From positions 68,584 to 106,572 of the forward strand of contig NZ_MQTQ01000008.1 of NCBI RefSeq assembly GCF_020532805.1: 37,989 nt of DNA, read 5' to 3'. This DNA comes from Arthrobacter sp. SO5 (lineage in GTDB: Bacteria > Actinomycetota > Actinomycetes > Actinomycetales > Micrococcaceae). Shown here one piece after another: positions 1 to 7,924 of the stretch; the stretch's first letter is position 1; every line of letters begins with the position of its first letter. The notes under the pieces were generated by a model that saw only the letters and a list, made by a program, of their open reading frames with translations, was not told where the DNA came from and searched no databases. The position numbers and the translations under genes are program-made.

Positions 1-387
1 AAGGGAGAAGCCGGAGCCGGCGTGGCTGATCAGGCCCTGCACGTACGGGCGGTAGTCCTGGGCGGGGTCGTAGTAGTCGACCTTGCCGCCGGTGATCGGG
101 AAGATCAGCGAGCCGTCGGTCAGGGCCGCGGTGCCCACCACGCCGGGGGTGAGCTTGAGGGTTTCCAGGGCCTTGGCGAAGGAGGCATCGAGCTTGACCG
201 CGGTGGAGGTCCCGGTCAGTGCCGGGATCGCGGCCAGCGGCTTGGGCATGGCGGCCATGGCGGAGGAGGAGGCCGTAGAGGTGGCCGGGGCGGAGGAGGC
301 GGTGTTCGCCGGGCTGCAGGCGGCCAGGGAGAACATGAGGGAACCGGCAGCGGCAACGCCGGCGAAGGTCTTGAGGGATGTGCGCAT
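1..387 (-). CDS. Secreted lipoprotein of unknown function (5' part only)
   Basis: The gene runs off the left edge, so only the first 129 codons are present. The ATG at 387 follows AAGGAG with a 7-nt spacer. The N-terminus has a charged start (MRTSLK), a hydrophobic stretch and the lipobox LAAC, predicting cleavage before Cys24 and lipid anchoring outside the membrane. A low-complexity Ala/Ser/Thr/Pro linker follows to about residue 45. The visible mature part includes TPGVVGTAAL and FPITGG and looks like a small beta-rich domain. I recall similar conserved lipoproteins in Arthrobacter but cannot name a family with confidence. It lies downstream of rnpB on the same strand, with about 240 bp between them in which I see no other gene. 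Confidence 0.75.
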   Translation of the reverse strand, partial: MRTSLKTFAGVAAAGSLMFSLAACSPANTASSAPATSTASSSAMAAMPKPLAAIPALTGTSTAVKLDASFAKALETLKLTPGVVGTAALTDGSLIFPITGGKVDYYDPAQDYRPYVQGLISHAGSGFSL

Positions 388-629
388 GGGAGTGCTCCTT
401 GAAATCTGTGGGGTGGTGACCGTTCCCGCGGGTGGTGCTTTACCGAGTGACTCGGGCGGGCCCGGTGCTTGTCTGTCAGGAGTACTTCGACAGCGCAGCC
501 GGCCCGGATGGGTCAGCCCCGATCCGTCACCAATCCGTTACCTCGGGCAACGGGGGCGCGGCCGCATTTCGGCGGGAAGTATCCCGGCGAGCCACCAGCT
601 CTAACCGGCCGGATGATCCCTGCGTTGGT

Positions 630-1025
630 GGATGGGTTGACCGATACGCCGGGTTCTGTGTTCCCGCGCTGTTGCCGGTGCGGGAATAGCGGCCATCCAT
701 CTACGAACGCCGTTGCCGACGCCCTCCAGCAGCCTACCCGGACACTCGGGCGAGCAGCCCTCAAACGTGCCCTGTCTGGCCTTGCTCCGGGTGGGGTTTA
801 CCTAGCCTTCCCGGTCACCCGGGAAGCTGGTGGTCTCTTACACCACCGTTTCACCCTTACCTGCCCTGCCGCCTGTGCAAGCACACACGGCACGCAGGCG
901 GTCTGTTCTCTGTGGCACTGGCCTGCGGGTTACCCCGAGTGGGCGTTACCCACCACCCTGCCCTGCGGAGCCCGGACGTTCCTCGAGCCACTTGCGTGAC
1001 GCGCGGCCGCCTGGTCAACCCATCC
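630..1025 (-). ncRNA. rnpB: RNase P RNA (bacterial type A)
   Basis: This is the catalytic RNA of RNase P, which matures the 5' ends of tRNAs. Read on the minus strand it contains the family landmarks GAGGAACGTCCGGGC near the 5' side (about 975-990), GGTAAGGGTGAAACGGTG and the following TAAGAGACCACCAG (about 833-865), and the 3' conserved region. The ends are set by helix P1: GGATGGGTTGACC at 1013-1025 pairs perfectly over 13 bp with its complement at 630-642. The length of about 396 nt is normal for actinobacteria. A TAGAAT -10 box ends 8 nt upstream of the P1 start, which fits the proposed 5' end. Several reading frames cross this gene by chance and should not be annotated. Confidence 0.95.
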
Positions 1026-1032
1026 GTCGTCC

Positions 1033-1061
1033 ATTCTACGGTCCCCCGGGACGGCGAATCA
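1033..1061 (-). promoter_or_regulatory. Promoter of rnpB
   Basis: On the minus strand TAGAAT (1033-1038) is a good -10 box. A weak -35 candidate, TGATTC (1056-1061), lies 17 bp upstream. The predicted start at about 1026 coincides with the first base of helix P1. Just upstream, 1070-1091 holds two tandem copies of the 11-mer GCCCGTATGAG. Confidence 0.55.
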
Positions 1062-1171
1062 CCGGCTGCGCCCGTATGAGGCCCGTATGAGCAAGGCGTC
1101 ATGTTCCGGCTCGGCAGCGTCAGCGGCAGCGGCGGCGTGGCCCGGACTCGGTGGCGCACAGCCCTGACACT

Positions 1172-1177
1172 TATGAT
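1172..1177 (+). promoter_or_regulatory. -10 box for a probable leaderless transcript (esterase gene)
   Basis: TATGAT lies exactly 6 nt before the ATG at 1184, so transcription would start on or next to the start codon. No Shine-Dalgarno sequence is present. The pattern recurs upstream of five other genes in the window. Confidence 0.5.
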
Positions 1178-1183
1178 CAGAAG

Positions 1184-2101
1184 ATGGAAGAGCCGTTGCT
1201 TGGCCGCCGGCGGATGCTGGAACTCGGAGCCGGCCTTCTTGGCGCCGCCGCAATCGCGGCCTGCGCGCCCCCGGCAGGCCAGCCGGAAGCAGCTTTGTCG
1301 GGGCGGCAGACCGGTCCCCCGAACGGCGTGCTGACCGGCCAGCCGACGCCAGCCACTGTTCCTGTCAGCACGGCTCCCGGCGTCGACGTCCGGAAGGGAT
1401 CCTTTGTCTCGGCCTTCCGCCCGGATACCGCCACCGGGTGGTCTCTCGCGGCGCCGGTCATCGCCGGGGCCGGGCAGCAGGAGATGCCTGTGGTGGTCTT
1501 CCTGCACGGTACCGGCAGCGACAACCGCTTCCTCTTCGAGGACCTCGGCATCCAGGCCATCCTGCAGCGGTACCTGGCCGACGGCGGGACACCATTCGCG
1601 ATCGCGTCCGTGGACGGCGGCGACGGGTGGTGGCATGCTCGGGCCGACGGCACGGACACCCAGTCCATGCTGGTCGCCGAGTTCGTCCCGCTGCTGGCCG
1701 GCCTCGGCTTCGACACCGGACAGCTGGGACTGTTGGGCCTTTCGATGGGTGGATTCGGCGTGCTCCTGCTCGCTTCGCAGGGGAAGCTGCCCGGCCTCAA
1801 GGCTGTGGCGGCGATGAGTCCGGCGGTCTTCAGCGAGTATGGCGACGGTTTGGAGGACGCCTTCGACAGCCCCGAGGACTTCCAGGCAAACGATGTCTTC
1901 GCGCTGCGGCCCCAGCTGGAGACATTGCCCAAGCGGATCGATTGCGGGACCGAGGACGCCCTGTTGCCTTATGTCCAGGAGTACGTCAGCAGGCTCCCCG
2001 GCCACGTCGAGGGCGGCTTCCAGCCCGGCGGCCACGAATCCGTCTACTGGCGGCTCATCCTGCCCAGCATCCTGTCCTTCCTGGGCAGGCAGCTGGCCTG
2101 A
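1184..2101 (+). CDS. Tat-exported lipoprotein esterase (alpha/beta hydrolase fold)
   Basis: This is a 305-residue predicted hydrolase outside the membrane; the substrate is unknown. The N-terminus has a twin-arginine signal (GRRRMLELGAG, residues 7-17) ending in the lipobox AIAAC, predicting lipidation at Cys27, then a Pro/Thr-rich linker to about residue 65. The alpha/beta hydrolase core shows the oxyanion-loop motif FLHGTGSDN (about 106-114), the nucleophile elbow GLSMGG with Ser187, an acidic candidate at Asp258 and a His at 284 in GGHES, so the triad appears complete. It resembles the esterase D/predicted-peptidase group that acts on ester-linked small molecules. The ATG at 1184 was chosen over a GTG at 1151 because TATGAT sits 6 nt upstream and neither start has a ribosome binding site. 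Confidence 0.8.
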   Translation: MEEPLLGRRRMLELGAGLLGAAAIAACAPPAGQPEAALSGRQTGPPNGVLTGQPTPATVPVSTAPGVDVRKGSFVSAFRPDTATGWSLAAPVIAGAGQQEMPVVVFLHGTGSDNRFLFEDLGIQAILQRYLADGGTPFAIASVDGGDGWWHARADGTDTQSMLVAEFVPLLAGLGFDTGQLGLLGLSMGGFGVLLLASQGKLPGLKAVAAMSPAVFSEYGDGLEDAFDSPEDFQANDVFALRPQLETLPKRIDCGTEDALLPYVQEYVSRLPGHVEGGFQPGGHESVYWRLILPSILSFLGRQLA

Positions 2102-2114
2102 TCCGGGGCGCGGC

Positions 2115-2120
2115 TAAGAT
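2115..2120 (+). promoter_or_regulatory. -10 box for a probable leaderless transcript (yaaA)
   Basis: TAAGAT ends 6 nt before the GTG at 2127, and no Shine-Dalgarno sequence is present. The esterase gene ends only 25 bp upstream, so yaaA may also be reached by read-through. Confidence 0.5.
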
Positions 2121-2126
2121 CGTAGG

Positions 2127-2891
2127 GTGCTAATTCTGCTGCCGCCCTCCGAGGGCAAGACGCCAGCCGCGGGCGGCGACGCCGTCGACTGGATGTCCCT
2201 GAGCTTCCCCGGCCTGAACAGCTACCGGGCCAAGGTCCTGGAGGCGCTCGGCACCGTCAGCGCCCATGAGGACGCCCTGGCGCTCCTCGGCGTCGGCGCC
2301 TCGCTGCGCGCCGACGTCGAACGCAACACCCGCCTGCACGCCGAACCTGCGGCGCCTGCACACCAGGTGTATTCGGGCGTGCTGTACGACGCGCTCGATT
2401 ACAACTCGCTGACCCCGGCCCAGCGGAAGAGAGCAGACGCGTCGGTGCTGGTGGTTTCCGCGCTGTGGGGCGCCATCCGCTTCGCCGACCGCGTGCCGGC
2501 GTACCGGCTGTCGATGTCGACGGCACTGGCCGACGTCGGACGCCTTGCCTCGTTCTGGAAGCCGCACCTCACCGAGGCCCTGCTGGCCGCCACGGACGGT
2601 GAGCTTCTGGTCGATTGCCGCTCCAGCACCTACGCCGCGGCCTGGACTCCCCCGCCGTCGCAGACTGTCGCCGTGAACGTGTTCACCGAGGCCGACGGCG
2701 TCCGCAAGGTGGTCAGCCACTTCGCCAAACACACCCGCGGGGAGCTGGCCCGGCATCTGCTGACACGCCGGGGCAAGGCACCGCAGACCCCCGCGCAGCT
2801 ACTGAAGTCGGCGGCGGAGAGATGGACCGCGGAGCTCGTCGAGGGCACGGCCCGGAAGCCGCACACCCTCAACATCATCCTGCCGAAGTGA
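2127..2891 (+). CDS. yaaA: Peroxide stress protein YaaA (UPF0246/DUF328)
   Basis: The 254-residue protein belongs to the YaaA family, which in E. coli lowers intracellular unincorporated iron during peroxide stress and protects DNA; members have been reported to bind DNA. The family's N-terminal signature LLPPSEGKT is at residues 4-12. The conserved core NSLTPAQRKRA and VSALWG lies near 90-113, and the C-terminal part carries VDCRSSTY and VVSHFAKHTRGELAR. The length is typical (about 250-260). The start is a GTG with a TAAGAT box 6 nt upstream, favouring leaderless expression. The TGA stop is inside the left arm of a 60-bp palindrome. With msrA 2 kb downstream it adds to the oxidative-stress content of the region, but no operon links them. 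Confidence 0.92.
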   Translation: MLILLPPSEGKTPAAGGDAVDWMSLSFPGLNSYRAKVLEALGTVSAHEDALALLGVGASLRADVERNTRLHAEPAAPAHQVYSGVLYDALDYNSLTPAQRKRADASVLVVSALWGAIRFADRVPAYRLSMSTALADVGRLASFWKPHLTEALLAATDGELLVDCRSSTYAAAWTPPPSQTVAVNVFTEADGVRKVVSHFAKHTRGELARHLLTRRGKAPQTPAQLLKSAAERWTAELVEGTARKPHTLNIILPK

Positions 2892-2945
2892 CTCGCAGCT
2901 GGGGCCGTTTTGAGCGTCCAAAACGGCCTTTGCTGCGAGTCACTT
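2886..2945. repeat. 60-bp double palindrome, probably a bidirectional terminator or REP-like element
   Basis: The outer arms are AAGTGACTCGCAGC (2886-2899) and its exact complement (2932-2945). The inner arms are GGCCGTTTT (2903-2911) and AAAACGGCC (2920-2928), with an 8-nt loop. The element lies between convergent genes and includes the yaaA stop codon. Inner arms ending in T4/A4 suit termination on both strands. The additional long outer arms are more than a simple terminator needs and resemble dispersed intergenic palindromes. Confidence 0.75.
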
Positions 2946-2955
2946 GGGTGGTTTG

Positions 2956-3693
2956 CTAGACCCACTCGGCGGAGCGGACCAGGATGCAGCCGGAATCCGG
3001 GCAGAAGACGATGTCGTCCTCGGCGGCGGCCTTGATCTCGGCGAGGTCGCCCGGGCTCAGCTGCATGCCCGAACCCTCCGAGGTTCCGTGGAACAGCCGG
3101 GCCGCGCCGACGCCACGTTTGGCCAGGGTCTTCTCATAAACCGCCAGCAGGCCCGCGTCCAGCCCTTCGGCAAACTCGGCGCGCTTGCCGCGGACGACTG
3201 TGGCCTCGGCGGCGATCTCGGCCAGCTGCTCGTCCAGTTCTGCACGGATGACGGCGAAGGAACCCTGGATATCATCGACGATTTGCTGCTGGGCGGCCTG
3301 GCGCAGACGCAGTGAATCCAGCCGTTCCAGGACCTCCAGCTCGACGTCCTCAAGGTCGGAGCGGCGTTTGTTCAGGGATACGAGGTCACGCTGCAGGGCG
3401 ACGAGGTCCTTGGACAGGCCAGTGCCGCTGTTGAGCTTCGCCTCGTCGCGTTCGATCCGGGAGGCAACCTGCTCGACGTCCGCTTCGGCCCGCTTGAGCG
3501 CGAGCTCGGCGTCGTGCATGGCCACCTTAGCGGCGCCGAGTTCACCGTTGGCGATGCCGAGGGCAGCCTCAAGATCGGTAATCCGGGAATCGCTTTCAAG
3601 GCTTCGGCGGCGGTTGGACAGGGATTTGAGCTTGGCATCAAGTCCCTGCAATTCGAGCAACTTCAACTGTTCCGCCGGTGCTGCCTTGGCCAC
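2956..3693 (-). CDS. Coiled-coil protein with a degenerate C-terminal zinc ribbon
   Basis: This 245-residue protein matches the family that includes mycobacterial Rv2229c: a long antiparallel coiled coil (about residues 10-175, many Leu/Glu/Arg heptads) followed by a C4-type zinc ribbon. The start GTG follows GGAGG with a 5-nt spacer. The usual first CxxC knuckle is replaced by HGTSEG (about residue 203), and the second reads CPDSGC rather than CPxCG, followed by the conserved ILVR. Only two Cys remain, so zinc binding is probably lost or altered. It sits next to the Nif3-like gene, as in other actinobacteria, and the 120-bp gap does not exclude co-transcription. The family's function is poorly defined, with RNA-related roles proposed for some members. 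Confidence 0.8.
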   Translation of the reverse strand: MAKAAPAEQLKLLELQGLDAKLKSLSNRRRSLESDSRITDLEAALGIANGELGAAKVAMHDAELALKRAEADVEQVASRIERDEAKLNSGTGLSKDLVALQRDLVSLNKRRSDLEDVELEVLERLDSLRLRQAAQQQIVDDIQGSFAVIRAELDEQLAEIAAEATVVRGKRAEFAEGLDAGLLAVYEKTLAKRGVGAARLFHGTSEGSGMQLSPGDLAEIKAAAEDDIVFCPDSGCILVRSAEWV

Positions 3694-3814
3694 TATTACC
3701 TCCGCTTGTTCCCTGCCGGCCGGAGCCGGGCGCCTAGTCGGCGCTCCCTAGACTCTAGCGCCTAGCGTGCTCCCAGCCTCGCTGCGCTCACCCGGGGCCC
3801 CTCGCACGCCAGGC

Positions 3815-4729
3815 TTAGCCCGGAGTCAGAATGAAGTCCCAGGGGTCGCTGTTGGTGGTGCTGACCCGGATCTCGACGTCGTGCCCCTGATCGGCCAGTA
3901 CATTGCCCAGCGCCTGGGCGGCGGCCGGCAGCCAGAGCCATTCACTGGCGAAGTGCGAAACGTCGATCAGGTACGGCCGGTCATTGACGGCCGACTCGCG
4001 CGCTTCCGACGCCGGATGATGCCGAAGGTCTGCGGTCACGTACACGTCCGCGTTGCTCGCCCGCACCTCACCGAACAGTGAATCGCCGGCCCCGCCGCAG
4101 AGGGCAACCCGCCGGACCAGGCCGTCCGGGTCCCCGGCAACGCGCACTCCCCCGGCGACCGAGGGCAGGATACCGAAGACGCGGGCGGCAAAGTCACCCA
4201 GCGTGATCATCTCCTCGAGGTCCCCGACGCGGCCGATGCCTTCCTCCGGCAACCCGTTGGCGGCCGGGGTCAGCGGGGCAACGTTCTGCAGGCCCAGCGC
4301 GTCGGCCAGAACGTCCGAGACGCCCCCGACGGCGGAATCACCGTTGGTGTGAACCGTCAGCAGGCCGGTTCCCGACTCGATCAGGCGGTGCACGGCTTTG
4401 CCTTTGGCGGTGTTCGCGGCCACCGAGGTGACGCCCTTGAGCAGGAGGGGATGGTGGGTGATGAGCAGTTCGGCACCCCAGTCGATGGCCTCTTCGATCA
4501 CCTCAAGGGTCGGATCGACGGCGAACAGGATCCTGCTCACCCCGGCGGACGGGTGACCTGCCACGAGCCCCACCTCATCCCAGTCCTCGGCCAGGGATTC
4601 GGGCCAGAGTTCCTCGACGGCGAGCAGGATCATGCCCAGGGTCGGCGCCCCGGATGCGTCCACGTCCCCGTTGCCGGCATCCTGGCGGTCCGGGGACCCG
4701 GCTGAAACGTCGCTGTTTACAGGTTCCAT
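3815..4729 (-). CDS. Nif3-like dinuclear metal centre hexameric protein (YbgI/YqfO family)
   Basis: The 304-residue protein belongs to the Nif3/DUF34 family, widespread hexameric metal-binding proteins whose biochemical role is unsettled; many genomes annotate it as a GTP cyclohydrolase I type 2 homolog. Visible metal-site motifs are ITHHPLLLKG (about 89-98), LTVHTNGDSA (about 118-127) and the C-terminal SHFASEWLW, which supplies the His and Glu of the second metal half-site. It lacks the long PII-like insertion of YqfO, giving a compact form. The first 28 residues are a variable Asp/Ser/Gly-rich extension, so an internal start is possible. The annotated ATG has GAGGGT immediately before it, closer than usual. 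It is upstream of the coiled-coil gene on the same strand. Confidence 0.85.
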   Translation of the reverse strand: MEPVNSDVSAGSPDRQDAGNGDVDASGAPTLGMILLAVEELWPESLAEDWDEVGLVAGHPSAGVSRILFAVDPTLEVIEEAIDWGAELLITHHPLLLKGVTSVAANTAKGKAVHRLIESGTGLLTVHTNGDSAVGGVSDVLADALGLQNVAPLTPAANGLPEEGIGRVGDLEEMITLGDFAARVFGILPSVAGGVRVAGDPDGLVRRVALCGGAGDSLFGEVRASNADVYVTADLRHHPASEARESAVNDRPYLIDVSHFASEWLWLPAAAQALGNVLADQGHDVEIRVSTTNSDPWDFILTPG

Positions 4730-4823
4730 ACCCTCATTTTTACCCTATCGGCCGGCCGGACCCGCCGGCGTCGGGAATCAACGGGACGTTTCAACCATTG
4801 AACAGTGCATGAGAGAACAGAGC

Positions 4824-5348
4824 ATGAGAACTTTTGTCCTCGGCGGAGGCTGCTTCTGGTGCCTCGACGCCGTCTACCAGAAAACCAAGGGTGTCAGCTC
4901 GGTCGTTTCGGGTTACACGGGAGGCCACGACCCAGACCCGGACTACTACGCCGTGTGCGGCGGCACCACAGGCCATGCCGAGGTGGTTGCGGTGACCTTC
5001 GATGAGAACGTGATCCCGGCGGAGGTCATCCTGGACATGTTCTTCGCACTGCACGACCCCACCACCCTTAACCGCCAGGGCTACGACGTCGGCACGCAGT
5101 ACCGCTCCTCGATGTTCTACGAGACCACGGAGGAGAAGATCCTTTTCGAGGAAGCAATCGAGCGGAACCAGCAGCTGTGGTCGCACCCGATCGTGACCGA
5201 GGTCAGCCGGCTGCCGGTGTTCCACCGGGCCGAAGCCATGCATCAGGACTTCTACGCCAAGTACCCGGAGGAAGGCTACTGCCAGGTGATCATCAACCCG
5301 AAGCTCGCCAAGGCCAGGAAATATTACTCCTCGTGGCTTAATGCTTAG
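4824..5348 (+). CDS. msrA: Peptide-methionine (S)-S-oxide reductase MsrA
   Basis: This 174-residue enzyme reduces the S epimer of methionine sulfoxide in proteins and free methionine, using thioredoxin. The catalytic motif GGGCFWC has the nucleophile at Cys10; the residue after CFWCL is Asp where most MsrA have Glu nearby. Further family motifs are VSGYTGG, DPTTLNRQGYDVGTQYRS and FHRAEAMHQDFY. A Cys in the C-terminal segment (EEGYCQ, about residue 156) is placed like a resolving cysteine. The ATG at 4824 was chosen because GAGAGA precedes it at a suitable distance; the in-frame ATG at 4809 has no ribosome binding site. It stands alone, with no msrB in the window. Confidence 0.92.
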   Translation: MRTFVLGGGCFWCLDAVYQKTKGVSSVVSGYTGGHDPDPDYYAVCGGTTGHAEVVAVTFDENVIPAEVILDMFFALHDPTTLNRQGYDVGTQYRSSMFYETTEEKILFEEAIERNQQLWSHPIVTEVSRLPVFHRAEAMHQDFYAKYPEEGYCQVIINPKLAKARKYYSSWLNA

Positions 5349-5421
5349 CTGGGCCCCTTGAGCCCTCGTTAGGCTGGCCTTAGTACTCCCCCTCTCCTTC
5401 TGCAGATAGGTACATATACCC

Positions 5422-6357
5422 ATGGCACGGATCTATGACGATGTGACCCAGCTGGTCGGCGGCACTCCGCTGGTCCGGCTCAACCGGTTGACCGAGGGCC
5501 TGGACGCCACAGTGGCCGTCAAGCTGGAGTTCTACAACCCGGCCAACAGCGTCAAAGACCGGATTGGCGTCGCGATTGTCGACGCTGCCGAGAAGTCCGG
5601 AGCCCTCAAGCCCGGAGGCACCATCGTCGAAGGCACGTCCGGCAACACCGGGATCGCCCTGGCCATGGTCGGCGCGGCCCGCGGCTACAAGGTCATCCTG
5701 ACCATGCCGGAAACCATGTCCACAGAACGCCGTGTCATGCTCCGCGCCTACGGCGCCGAGATCGTGCTGACGCCGGGGTCCGAAGGCATGCGCGGCGCCG
5801 TGGAGAAGGCCCAGGAGATCGTGGCTGCCACGGAGAATTCCATCTGGGCCCAGCAGTTCGCGAACGAGGCCAACCCCGAGATCCACCGCCAGACCACGGC
5901 CGAGGAAATCTGGTCCGATACGGACGGCAAGGTCGATATCTTCATCGCCGGCGTCGGCACCGGCGGAACCGTCACCGGCGTCGGGCAGGTCCTCAAGGAG
6001 CGCAAGCCCGGCGTGCAGATCATCGCCGTCGAACCGAAGGACTCCGCCATCCTCAACGGCGGCGCCCCCGGCCCGCACAAAATCCAGGGCCTCGGCGCCA
6101 ACTTTGTTCCGCAGATCCTGGACACCAGCGTCTACGACGAGGTCATCGACGCCAGCCTGGAAGATTCGGTGCGCGTGGCCCGCGAGCTGGGCGTCAAGGA
6201 AGGTATCCTTGGCGGCATTTCCTCCGGTGCGATCGTCTGGGCGGCCCTCGAGCTCGCCAAGCGGCCGGAGAACGCCGGTAAACTCATTGTTGCTATTGTC
6301 TGCGACTTCGGTGAGCGCTACATCTCCACCGTGTTGTACGACGACATCCGCGGCTGA
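5422..6357 (+). CDS. cysK: Cysteine synthase A (O-acetylserine sulfhydrylase)
   Basis: The 311-residue PLP enzyme makes L-cysteine from O-acetylserine and sulfide in the cytoplasm. Lys45 in NSVKDR is the Schiff-base lysine. The substrate loop [10 protein letters not shown] is at 71-80, and the phosphate-binding loop GTGGT at 179-183. The C-terminal GISSGA carries the serine that contacts the PLP pyridine nitrogen. Its length and the short gap to cysE make this the classic cysK-cysE pair, whose products can associate into the cysteine synthase complex. The start ATG has no clear Shine-Dalgarno sequence (GATAGG is the closest). A C/T-rich tract and AT-rich bases precede it, so the promoter is probably in the 73 bp after msrA. 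Confidence 0.95.
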   Translation: MARIYDDVTQLVGGTPLVRLNRLTEGLDATVAVKLEFYNPANSVKDRIGVAIVDAAEKSGALKPGGTIVEGTSGNTGIALAMVGAARGYKVILTMPETMSTERRVMLRAYGAEIVLTPGSEGMRGAVEKAQEIVAATENSIWAQQFANEANPEIHRQTTAEEIWSDTDGKVDIFIAGVGTGGTVTGVGQVLKERKPGVQIIAVEPKDSAILNGGAPGPHKIQGLGANFVPQILDTSVYDEVIDASLEDSVRVARELGVKEGILGGISSGAIVWAALELAKRPENAGKLIVAIVCDFGERYISTVLYDDIRG

Positions 6358-6394
6358 GACCAGCCCCGGCCCAAGATTTCGTAGAAAGGTCTTT

Positions 6395-6979
6395 GTGAGC
6401 TTCTTCGCAAGACTGAAGGAAGACCTCGACGCCGCCCGGTCCCACGACCCGGCGGCCCGAGGTTCTTTTGAGAACTTCTTCGCCTATTCCGGCCTGCACG
6501 CGATCTGGTTCCACCGCCTGACGCACCGGCTGTGGCAGAACCCGGCGCTGCGGTTCCCGGCCCGGCTGATCTCCCAGCTGGCCCGGTTCATGACCGGGAT
6601 TGAGATCCACCCCGGCGCAACGATCGGCCGCCGTTTCTTCATCGACCACGGCATGGGCGTGGTCATCGGCGAGACCGCCGAAATCGGCGAGGACGTCATG
6701 ATCTACCACGGCGTGACCCTTGGCGGCCGTTCGCTGGCCAAGGTCAAGCGCCACCCCACCATTGGGGACCGCGTCGTGATCGGCGCCGGAGCCAAGGTCC
6801 TGGGTCCCATCACCATCGGCCAGGACAGTGCCATCGGCGCCAACGCCGTGGTGGTCAAGGATGCCCCGGCCGAATCGATCCTCACCGGGGTGCCGGCCAC
6901 CTGGCGGCACCGCGACGCGCAACGCGAGACCAAGCCTGCCGTCGATCCAGCCGAGTACGAGATCGAATACCGGATCTGA
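6395..6979 (+). CDS. cysE: Serine O-acetyltransferase
   Basis: The 194-residue enzyme transfers acetyl from acetyl-CoA to L-serine, giving O-acetylserine for CysK. The start is the GTG at 6395, preceded by GAAAGG. The N-terminal helical part includes [14 protein letters not shown]. The C-terminal left-handed beta-helix shows hexapeptide repeats beginning [16 protein letters not shown], where the His of DHG (about residue 87) is catalytic, followed by [11 protein letters not shown] and GVTLGG. It is the short form, lacking most of the N-terminal domain of the E. coli enzyme, as is common in actinobacteria and plant-associated bacteria. It lies 37 bp after cysK and is most likely co-transcribed with it. 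Confidence 0.94.
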   Translation: MSFFARLKEDLDAARSHDPAARGSFENFFAYSGLHAIWFHRLTHRLWQNPALRFPARLISQLARFMTGIEIHPGATIGRRFFIDHGMGVVIGETAEIGEDVMIYHGVTLGGRSLAKVKRHPTIGDRVVIGAGAKVLGPITIGQDSAIGANAVVVKDAPAESILTGVPATWRHRDAQRETKPAVDPAEYEIEYRI

Positions 6980-6993
6980 CCGCGCGGCGTTCC

Positions 6994-7827
6994 CTAGGCG
7001 GGGAAGCGCTTGTAGATGTTCCAGATCACGACGTCAAAGACCCGGTCCGGCAGCAGGCGCCGGAGCAGCAGGATGGCGCGCGCGCCCTTGCCCACCGGAT
7101 ACCGGGTCTTCGGACGTGCCGAGGTCGCTGCGTGCACAATCGCGTCCGCAATCACATCAGGATGTGTGGACATCGCCGATCCGTCGGTGGAGGCCAGCGC
7201 AGCAGCCACGACCTTCGCCTGATCCATGTAGGGGCCGCGGCCCGAGGTTGCCAGCAGGCTTTCGCCGGAGATGGCGCCCCACTCGGTCTGGGTCCCGGCC
7301 GGCTCGATGATCGAAACCTTGATGCCGTGGGGCTTGAGCTCAACCCGCAGGGAGTCACTGAGCCCCTCCACGGCGAACTTCGTGGCGTGGTACCAGGCGC
7401 CCAGCGGCTCATACATCTGCCCCCCGATGGAGGACACGTTGATGATCCTGCCCCGCCCTGTTGCCCGCATGGCAGGCAGCACCAGTTGCGTCATCCGGGC
7501 CAGGCCGAACACGTTGACGTCGAACTGCCGCCGGCCCTCGGCAAGTTCCACTTCCTCGAGCGAGCCGTAGGAGCCGTAGCCCGCGTTGTTGACCAGGACA
7601 TCGACCCTCCCATGAACGGCAATCACCGCGCCGACGGCGGCACTCATGGATTCCTCGTCCGTCACGTCCAGGGCCACCACCTTGACCCCGTGCGCCTTCA
7701 ACGGCTCCATCTTCTCGACGCGGCGCGCCCCGGCATAGACCGTGAATCCTTGCGCCGCGAGCTTCTTGGCAGTTTCAAAACCGATGCCGGTGGACGCACC
7801 GGTGACAAACGCTACGGGCTGGGACAT
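6994..7827 (-). CDS. SDR-family oxidoreductase (classical short-chain dehydrogenase)
   Basis: This 277-residue NAD(P)-dependent oxidoreductase has an unknown substrate. The cofactor motif TGASTGIG is at residues 9-16, the ADARR-type segment after beta-2 reads AGARR, NNAG is at 80-83, and the catalytic Ser (VSSIGG, about 132) and YHATK (Tyr146, Lys150) are intact. The Arg residues after beta-2 suggest a preference for NADPH. The extended substrate loop (AGTQTEWG) and C-terminal VFDVVIWNIYKRF resemble ketoreductase-like SDRs often annotated oxidoreductase, SDR family. The ATG at 7827 was chosen because AAGGAG stands 8 nt upstream; a GTG 9 nt earlier overlaps that site. It converges with cysE, 14 bp apart, with no clear terminator between them. 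Confidence 0.88.
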   Translation of the reverse strand: MSQPVAFVTGASTGIGFETAKKLAAQGFTVYAGARRVEKMEPLKAHGVKVVALDVTDEESMSAAVGAVIAVHGRVDVLVNNAGYGSYGSLEEVELAEGRRQFDVNVFGLARMTQLVLPAMRATGRGRIINVSSIGGQMYEPLGAWYHATKFAVEGLSDSLRVELKPHGIKVSIIEPAGTQTEWGAISGESLLATSGRGPYMDQAKVVAAALASTDGSAMSTHPDVIADAIVHAATSARPKTRYPVGKGARAILLLRRLLPDRVFDVVIWNIYKRFPA

Positions 7828-7863
7828 GTGGTGCACTCCTTGGACGGTCTGTGGCCGGAAACA

Positions 7864-7909
7864 CGGACGGCCGGCATTCCCCAGCGTATCGGGGAGTGCC
7901 GGCCGTCCG
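7864..7909 (-). terminator. Intrinsic terminator downstream of gnd
   Basis: A 19-bp stem (7864-7882 with 7891-7909, one G-T pair) closes an 8-nt loop between the gnd stop and the SDR start. On the minus strand it is followed by a short TGTTT stretch, so the U-tract is weak but the stem is very stable. It probably separates gnd from the SDR gene. Confidence 0.7.
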
Positions 7910-7924
7910 GGTGCAGGACTGGGC

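Noticed and set aside
469..1090. Open reading frames on both strands across 0.4-1.1 kb
   Set aside because: They cross the RNase P RNA gene, whose conserved motifs and P1 helix are clear, and they lack ribosome binding sites and protein-like composition.
5349..5421. T-box or S-box riboswitch before cysK
   Set aside because: The gap is only 73 bp and shows no conserved core or terminator/antiterminator pair.
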